Source: Talaromyces rugulosus (taxonomy: Eukaryota > Ascomycota > Eurotiomycetes > Eurotiales > Trichocomaceae). Taken from it: a DNA stretch of 64,000 bases. A program made the translations under genes and the position numbers. A model generated the notes under the pieces. The model saw nothing but the letters and a program-made list of their open reading frames with translations, was not told the DNA's origin and searched no databases. The stretch covers positions 4,278,001 through 4,342,000 of the forward strand of contig NC_049562.1 of NCBI RefSeq assembly GCF_013368755.1, read 5' to 3'. Positions 58,183-64,000 of the stretch are shown here, piece after piece. Position 1 is the stretch's first letter. Every line of letters begins with the position of its first letter.

Positions 58183-59857
58183 TCACTCGAGACGGAAATG
58201 AACGTACTAAACAATCAATGCTATATGAATCTCCATTAGTCTCATCGTGATTACCTCGAGTAGAAAGAAGGGAAAAAAAAAAAAAAAAACTCACCGTTAT
58301 GTCCTCCCACTTCTCCCATCCACGTCCCTTGACTTGAGCCAATTCTTCGGTCGTGAATGTCTTTCCCGTGGTGAAATAGCCAGCGTTGATTTTGGCGTCG
58401 ATTTCGACTCGTGAGTCTTGGGGGATCATTTCTGTGGGTTGAAATTAGGGTGAATTAGTATGAGTCAAAATAATAATGTAATGATCTGGGCCTACCTTCT
58501 GGAATGGGAATACGCTCCACAATCTTGATTCCCTGCGCAACAATCGCATCGTACTTCATGTTCGACATGGACAGCATGCGGTCAATCTTCTTGATACCGA
58601 GCCAGTGCAGAATGTCTGGCATGAGAGCTTGGAAGCGCATCTAAAGACACATCAGGTATAATGTTAACAACAACACATTGAAACAAAAAACTTACGTCGC
58701 GAACTCCTGCAATGTTCTCGGTTCTCTCAAAGTATTTGTCTGCTGTGTCTCCGCCGCGCTTGCGCGCGTTGTATACCAAGTATTTCACTACTTCACCTAG
58801 TGCACGTCCTTCTTTTCTGAAATAAATCACCACTCCACTGCCGCCGGTTTGGGCTTCCTTGATGGCTTCCTGGACACCAAAGGCAAGATACGGCCGGCAT
58901 GTGCAGATATCGGACTGGAAAACATCACTTCCATTACATTCGTCGTGGATACGCAGAGCCAAGCGCACATTCTCATCCGACACGCGCTCCGGCGGTCCAA
59001 AGATGTACACGGTCAAACCGCCGATTGGAGGGAGGAAGACCTTGAGGTCTGGTCGAGTGATCAGTTCAGGATAGCTGCCGCCGGTATGCTCAAACAATGC
59101 TCGGCGAAGTGTGCCCTCTTCGACGCCGAATCGCTCGGCCACGCCAGGCAAATACCACACGGGTTCAACAGCGACCTTGGTCACTTTCACGTCGCCATTC
59201 TTGTCCACGACAATGGTCCCGTCCACTTCGAGAGTGCCCTCGCTGACGGCCTTTTCGACCTCGGCCAGTCTCATGTTGGCGCGCGTGATTGCCATGGTTG
59301 GTCGCAGGTCCCAGCCGACATCCAGGTAGTCTCCAAAGCTCTTGACGATATCATGGCCAAAAGGGTCCAGCGAGACAATCTTCTTGATATCACCCCATGC
59401 GGGCTGCTGCGGGAACTTGAAGGTGGGCTCGGTGTTGCGGAAATCCGGCTTGAAGTCTGCCGGCAGGTCACCTGCGGCAATGGCCAGTGCATTGTAGATA
59501 CTGTAGCTGCCTCCATGGGCACCCATTGCATTTCGGCGTTTCAACTGTGAGGGGTTTCGTGAGACCACAATGGGGCCGCGTGATTTGGCATCTGGCGCTC
59601 CCCATTGCAGCGAGACCGGGTCAACCCCGTTTTGGCCGGGGTAGGTGGTGAGCTGGAGTGATGCACAAGCATTGAGTCAGTACCGCCTCTTTTTTTTTTT
59701 TTTTTCACGGTGCGATAACTAAGCCTCGTGAGCATATACTGGGTAGTAAACTGACCAGAATGTGTTTACTGAACTGCAACTGGGGCGACTGCGGTCCAGC
59801 GCTGGCATCTCCGGAGCCAGAGTCGGCGGCCGCGGGAATGACGATAGACTCAGGCAT
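58183..59857 (-). CDS. urc1: Urc1, GTP cyclohydrolase II-like uracil catabolism protein
   Basis: RibA/GTP cyclohydrolase II-like protein of the fungal URC pathway, needed to use uracil as nitrogen source. Exons 59756-59857, 58696-59652, 58496-58640, 58295-58431 and 58183-58206, 454 residues. Key parts: RRNAMGAHGGSYSIYNALAI, IKKIVSLDPFGHDIV, RPTMAITRANMRLAEVEKA, and the zinc site with CNGSDVFQSDICTCRPYL (Cys-x10-Cys-x-Cys, as in GTP cyclohydrolase II). Also VVIYFRKEGRALGEVVKYLV and ALMPDILHWLGIKKIDRMLS. It lacks the N-terminal butanone-phosphate domain of bacterial RibBA, having its own ~150-residue N-terminus instead. The last 24-base exon is the least certain part. It is divergent from uracil phosphoribosyltransferase, the other uracil gene here. 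Confidence 0.9.
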
Positions 59858-60561
59858 TAGGAGGGTTTACTGTGGGTTTGGATTGATGAATAGGACATAT
59901 ACAGATAGCCCGAGAATGTGGCCGGACAGGCAGAAACAAAGAGAGGAGAGGAGAGGAGAAGAAGGAACGGAGGAGGAGACGGCGAGTGACGATGGCAAGG
60001 AAGCAGCGGGGGATGCTCAGTACACACACGCGCCATGTGACCAGTAAACACCAATAGGTAATTAAGTTGGCGATTCCAGGCTTATCAGGTTACATACAGC
60101 ACTGTCCAAGTGGAGTGCGTGGCCAGAAACTATCGACTCCTGGCAGCATCCCCGCAGCCGATCTGGCCTTCTGTATATACGGTCGTCGTCTTCTACAGAC
60201 TTGTTCTCTTCCCGCATCCTCTCTTCCTCCTCTTCTTCTCCTCCTGCCCATCGTCTCATCACCGTTCATCGCATCCCTCGTGCCTATCTCATCGCATCCC
60301 ATCTCCTATCTCGATCCAGCGGGGCTTATCAGCACTGATAAGCTAGTCGTCTCTCTCTATCGGACCTCTCCGCATCAACAATCGCCCCCCTCATCTGGTC
60401 TACCCCAAGACCGACTTACTACCAGCAAGGAGGCCATCGGTTGGGAATTGCGACTTATCCAGAACATCTCTCACAGGGAGAGACAAACACACAACAGACA
60501 CAAACAAACAGACAAACAAGCCCCCCCTCTCAATCAGTCACATCAGAACAAACAAACAAAC
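59858..60561. promoter_or_regulatory. 704-base divergent promoter of urc1 and fur1
   Basis: The start codons of the two uracil genes face away from each other across this interval. It includes purine-rich GAGAG repeats (59940-59975) and C/T- and CA-rich leader sequence before fur1 (60210-60560). Shared control is inferred from position and pathway. Confidence 0.6.
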
Positions 60562-61310
60562 ATGGCGCCGACTCTACCCGCCAATGCGCGCGTCTCCACC
60601 AACTCGTTCCTTCAATCCAAGCTCAACCATCTGCGCGACCGATCACTGGGCAGCAGCGCAGTTCGGGCCACCACTGCAGAAATCGCGCGTATCCTGGCCG
60701 TCGAGGCGACGCAGAATGACACTGCGCTGCCGCAGGGAAAGGTCGGCTTGATTGTCGTGTTGCGATCTGGCCTGGCCATGTCCGACGCCTTTTTGTCGCA
60801 GTTTGCGCCGGACACTGACGTCGCCGTCTATCATATTGGCATGTTCCGCGAGAAGTCGTCGCTGCAGCCTGTCGAGTACTACAACAAGCTGCCGAATAAT
60901 AATACTGAAATCAAGCGTGTCTACGTCGTGGATCCCTTGATTGCGACGGGGGGAACGGCCAGTGCCGTCATTGAGGCCTTGCGGTATGTTTTGTTTGAGG
61001 TTCTTGCAGTTTACAGTTTACAGTTTACACATACTGTTTGGCAATGTTGCGGTGTAGCTTTTCAGCCCGCCAGAAAAGAAAATCATATGACTAATTATTG
61101 CTTCTCTTCAGGGATTGGCGCGTCGAACACATCACTTTCGTGTCCATGCTCACCAGTCAATCGGGGCTGGAGACAGCAGCCAATGTCTGGCCCCAAGGCA
61201 CAGATTTCGTTGTCGGCGCGATCGACCCCAGCCTGGATGCACAGGGGTATATCGTGCCCGGCGTAGGCGATATTGGTGACCGCTTGTTTGGAACTGGCCT
61301 GTCTCATTAA
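60562..61310 (+). CDS. fur1: uracil phosphoribosyltransferase (Fur1/Urc6 type)
   Basis: Converts uracil and PRPP to UMP in pyrimidine salvage; in URC-type fungi it is also needed for uracil catabolism. Exons 60562-60983 and 61112-61310, 206 residues. Seen: VSTNSFLQSKLNHLRDRSLG, VGLIVVLRSGLAMSDAFLSQ, VAVYHIGMFREKSSLQPVEY, YYNKLPNNNTEIKRVYVVDP, PRPP loop DPLIATGGTASAVIEALR, DWRVEHITFVSMLTSQSGLE, and the uracil-binding end AIDPSLDAQGYIVPGVGDIGDR with FGTG. All match the family. The frame is open far upstream (from 60067) but that part is low-complexity leader, so the ATG at 60562 in AACAAACATGG is chosen. Confidence 0.95.
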
Positions 61311-61642
61311 TCTGTCTTTTTTTTCCCTTTCTTCTTTCTCTTTCGGTGTGAGATATCATGCATGCTGTCATTCTTGGTCTGTTTAGCGAGTAAATCTTGG
61401 CGAAACGTAGATGGTGATATAGTAGTAAGTTGAAACTACGCTCAGCTGTTTAACATGACCAAACAAGGGTTTTTAAAAAAAATCAAAAATAAAATGGTAT
61501 CTATGGTGCTTTCATCGTCACCCGCTCTTCCTATTTAGGCATTTTTTCCCTTTTGAGATAAACAATACGAACCACCCATCGAAAATCCGGAATCTGTTTC
61601 ATTGACATCTTAAACCGACCGTAATAACACAAAACAGCAGGT
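61311..61642. other. intergenic, convergent 3' regions
   Basis: About 330 bases between the ends of fur1 (+) and dbp5 (-). No gene seen. Confidence 0.55.
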
Positions 61643-63281
61643 CTATTTAAAATCGCTGCGAGCCCGTGGGTTCTTGATGACTTTCTTGAGAATCTTCTCG
61701 GTCTCGTCCCAGTCACTGGTAGGCATGAGATCGATAATTGTGTTGAAGTATTTCTGAATCCCCATCAACATTTGCCATTCGTCCTTGTTGGACACGAAAG
61801 AAATGGCAACGCCGACACGGCCGAACCGACCGGTTCGACCGATACGGTGCAGGTATGTTTGGGGATCACCTGACGGTGGACCTCTGGGTGAGTAGTGTTG
61901 AGGAACGTCCTATTCATAAAATGAGCATAAATCCAAGTTGCCGCTATCAATCCCACTTACGTAGTTGATGACCATCGAGACCGTCGACACGTCGATACCA
62001 CGGGCAAGAACGTTGGTAGTAATAAGGACCTTGGCTCGTCCCTCACGGAAGTCATCGATGATTTTGTCACGCACACTACCTTCCACGCCACCAGTCAACG
62101 ATGCGACAGTATGGCCTTCTGTAGTCATGCGCTTCTCTATCTCCGATGCAGTCTGGCGAGTCTGTGCTAATGTTAGAAGACGTTTCCCAGATCGAAAGAA
62201 TCTTGCAAACCTGGACGAAAATGATCGAAGACGACGTCGTCATAACACCGTATAATTTGACAAGCACTCGGTACTTGTCTTCGTCATCAGTGCAATCAAG
62301 GTAAAACTGTTTGATACCCTCGACAGTAAGTTCCTCTTGCTTCAGCGAGATCTCGTTGGCATTGGGCGCGAATTTCGCCGCATAGAGGCGAATGCTGTCA
62401 TCGAATGTGGCAGAGAAAAGCACAACTTGAATGGTTTTGGGAAGGAGTCTGCCATGAAAAAAAGTTAGTGGTTGCAAAATACGTAGTACGCGGGGTGTGC
62501 TTTACGCTTTAACACGGATACACTGGTCTCCCAAGCCTTGCTGGTCCAGCATGTTGTCGGCTTCATCCAAAACGAGAACCTTTAGTTTGTTTGTGATCAA
62601 AATCCGGCGCTTGACGAGATCCATCACGGTCCCAGGGGTTCCGCAAACGACATTGTGGTCTATCCGCGAAGGCCTTGCGCCCTCTTTCGGCACAGCCATT
62701 CCCACTGACACGCCTTCCATAAACCGACCCATTTCCGTCACGACACCTCCGATTTGACGAGCCAGCTCGCGACTTGGGGCTAAGATCAGAGCCTGCGGCG
62801 TCCTGCGTTTCTCTTCGGTGTCGAGTTCCAGACGGTTCAAAATGTTGAGTGTAAAGGCGGCTGTTTTTCCCGTTCCAGACTGAGACTGGCCGATCATGTT
62901 GGTGGGTGGGTTATTCATGAGAAGGGGGAGGGCACGCTCTTGGATTTTCGATGGCTTTATGAACTTCAACGCATAGAGACCCTGCAAGATTTCCTGAGAC
63001 AAGCCCAGGTCCTCGAACGATTTGATCGAAAAAAGCGGGTTGTCAGGGTCGGCTTGTAAATCGCTCAGCTTGACTTGGACATCCTGTTCTGTGTCTTGAA
63101 GATCGCCGCCACCGAGGGCTTGAGATGCGCCATCAGTGTTTGCGTTGCCTGGACGCTTCTAAGTTAGGGTGAGGCGTAAAAAGACAAATTGAACGGGTTT
63201 GGTACCTGACGGGGTTGATTCAGGCTTGGTAATGCGATCTTCTAGAGCTTTGCCAGCACTGGCACCTTCGTCTGAAGCCAT
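61643..63281 (-). CDS. dbp5: ATP-dependent RNA helicase Dbp5 (DEAD box)
   Basis: DEAD-box ATPase that remodels mRNPs on the cytoplasmic face of the nuclear pore during mRNA export. Exons 63206-63281, 62506-63148, 62211-62448, 61961-62161 and 61643-61909, 474 residues. The first intron must use the CAG acceptor at 63149 (SG joined to [11 protein letters not shown]); the nearer TTAG breaks phase. Motifs in order: Q motif region [29 protein letters not shown] (Walker A), [68 protein letters not shown] and [33 protein letters not shown] before the Q motif is diagnostic for Dbp5. Confidence 0.95.
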
Positions 63282-64000
63282 GTCTAGCTGTGGTTGAGAA
63301 AAAATATGATAGCTGGTTCGGTGTTGATATGACGAGGCGGGGTACGATCGTGCCAACAGAGGCGGCGTAAACGCGACCGAAGAATAGAATAGAGTAAAGA
63401 AGGACGAGATAGATTTGTGCCGGGCGAAACACAGATGAATTCGGTCTCAGTAAAAAAATCAAACGCCGGTGGACTGCAGCGGCGAGAGGAAGCGAAGAGA
63501 CGACGCAAGAGGGAGAGAAGAGAGAGAAAGAAAGCTTTGGGAAAAGACAACCAGGGCAGCTACCGCTTCCCCGCCAGCACCGGCGCTAGGCCGTTTGTGG
63601 ACAGACAATGTTGGCCTGAGGCCGCCCACCGGCCGTCTGCCTCTTGCTTGCTTTTGGTGTTTGTGTTCCGCAATAACTTCAGGCCAGAATCTCTACCGCC
63701 TCGAATACAGCCACCCATCGACTACCTCCGCACGACGCTGTCCAGTCAATCTGCCCTCATTACGTGAATCCGCCAGGGGGCCCAGTCTCCCCGCAGGACA
63801 CGAGCCGACGCCGACATTCCTCCGGCTGCCGCCGCTTATCGTCGACCTGTAACCCAGCTGTTGCTATTACATCTCTGCGCGGAACCAGGTTGCGAGTCTT
63901 TGGCCACGATTATTCGCATCGCTTTTCTTGAAACAGCTCGCTAGCACCGTCGCGACTGCGCGCATTCCAGCCGTCGGCAATATCGCATCTGCCACCGACT
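63282..64000. other. right-edge intergenic, dbp5 promoter
   Basis: About 720 bases upstream of dbp5 to the window edge. Open frames on both strands (for example 63417-63767) lack recognisable domains. A 5' leader of a gene beyond the edge is possible but not supported. Confidence 0.4.

Noticed and set aside
60067..60561. N-terminal extension of uracil phosphoribosyltransferase by 165 codons
   Set aside because: The extra part is Ser/Pro/Gln-rich leader sequence without family similarity; the ATG at 60562 gives the normal length.
63149..63205. Apparent frameshift at the Dbp5 exon 1/2 junction
   Set aside because: Using the CAG acceptor ten bases after TTAG gives correct phase and a conserved-looking junction.
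63417..63852. Overlapping 116- and 127-residue frames at the right edge
   Set aside because: Basic low-complexity composition in the dbp5 upstream region, no recognisable motif, and two frames compete.

Overview
This window is nuclear DNA from a filamentous ascomycete, most likely of the order Eurotiales (Aspergillus, Penicillium or Talaromyces relatives). The evidence is short introns of about 50-100 bases with GT...AG ends and compact intergenic spaces. The gene content also fits: a SrbA-type SREBP, an Asp f 3-like peroxiredoxin, a sedolisin, a Pth11-like receptor, a fungal_trans regulator and Maf1, Dbp5, Rrp46 and Erv41 with fungal features. No rRNA, tRNA, intact transposon or CRISPR array was recognised. 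All exon limits were worked out by hand from splice signals and reading phase.

Layout. Positions 1-9.4 kb are housekeeping: the 3' part of a Pom1-like DYRK kinase (+), then Erv41, a long coiled-coil protein and a PMP20 peroxiredoxin (all -). Positions 9.7-16.8 kb look like a small decaying accessory block: a salicylate-hydroxylase-like FAD monooxygenase with several stop codons and frame breaks (-), a fungal_trans regulator whose zinc cluster has lost half its cysteines (+), and an intact MFS drug/H+ antiporter (+). Positions 17-24.6 kb are accessory: a gene remnant, a fungal multi-pass membrane protein, a secreted sedolisin and a kinase-like protein with a one-base frameshift. Positions 25.5-42.9 kb hold SrbA, a ferric reductase, a membrane protein, an FSH-type hydrolase, exosome subunit Rrp46, NAD kinase, a free-methionine-R-sulfoxide reductase and a bZIP factor. 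Then come a sugar transporter (44.4-46.1 kb), about 4 kb of gene-poor DNA with a short interstitial telomere-like repeat, a Pth11-like receptor and a frameshifted gene remnant. Positions 55-63.3 kb are housekeeping again: AP-1 sigma, Maf1, a divergent URC1/FUR1 pair, and Dbp5.

How the genes relate. URC1 (GTP cyclohydrolase II-like, uracil catabolism) and uracil phosphoribosyltransferase share a 704-base divergent promoter and belong to the same pathway. SrbA (sterol/hypoxia/iron control) and the ferric reductase lie next to each other, and SrbA has a pair of CACGTG E-boxes upstream. The monooxygenase-regulator-transporter trio has the make-up of a small metabolic cluster in which two of three genes are damaged.

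Caution. Several conserved reading frames are broken by exactly one base, in three cases at a homopolymer (24488-24492, 41981-41985, and an A4 in 53172-54022). These may be real mutations or base-calling errors and are flagged one by one. The best candidates for real biology are the half-zinc-cluster regulator, the decayed trio, the URC1/FUR1 pair and the overlapping short ORF before the bZIP gene.
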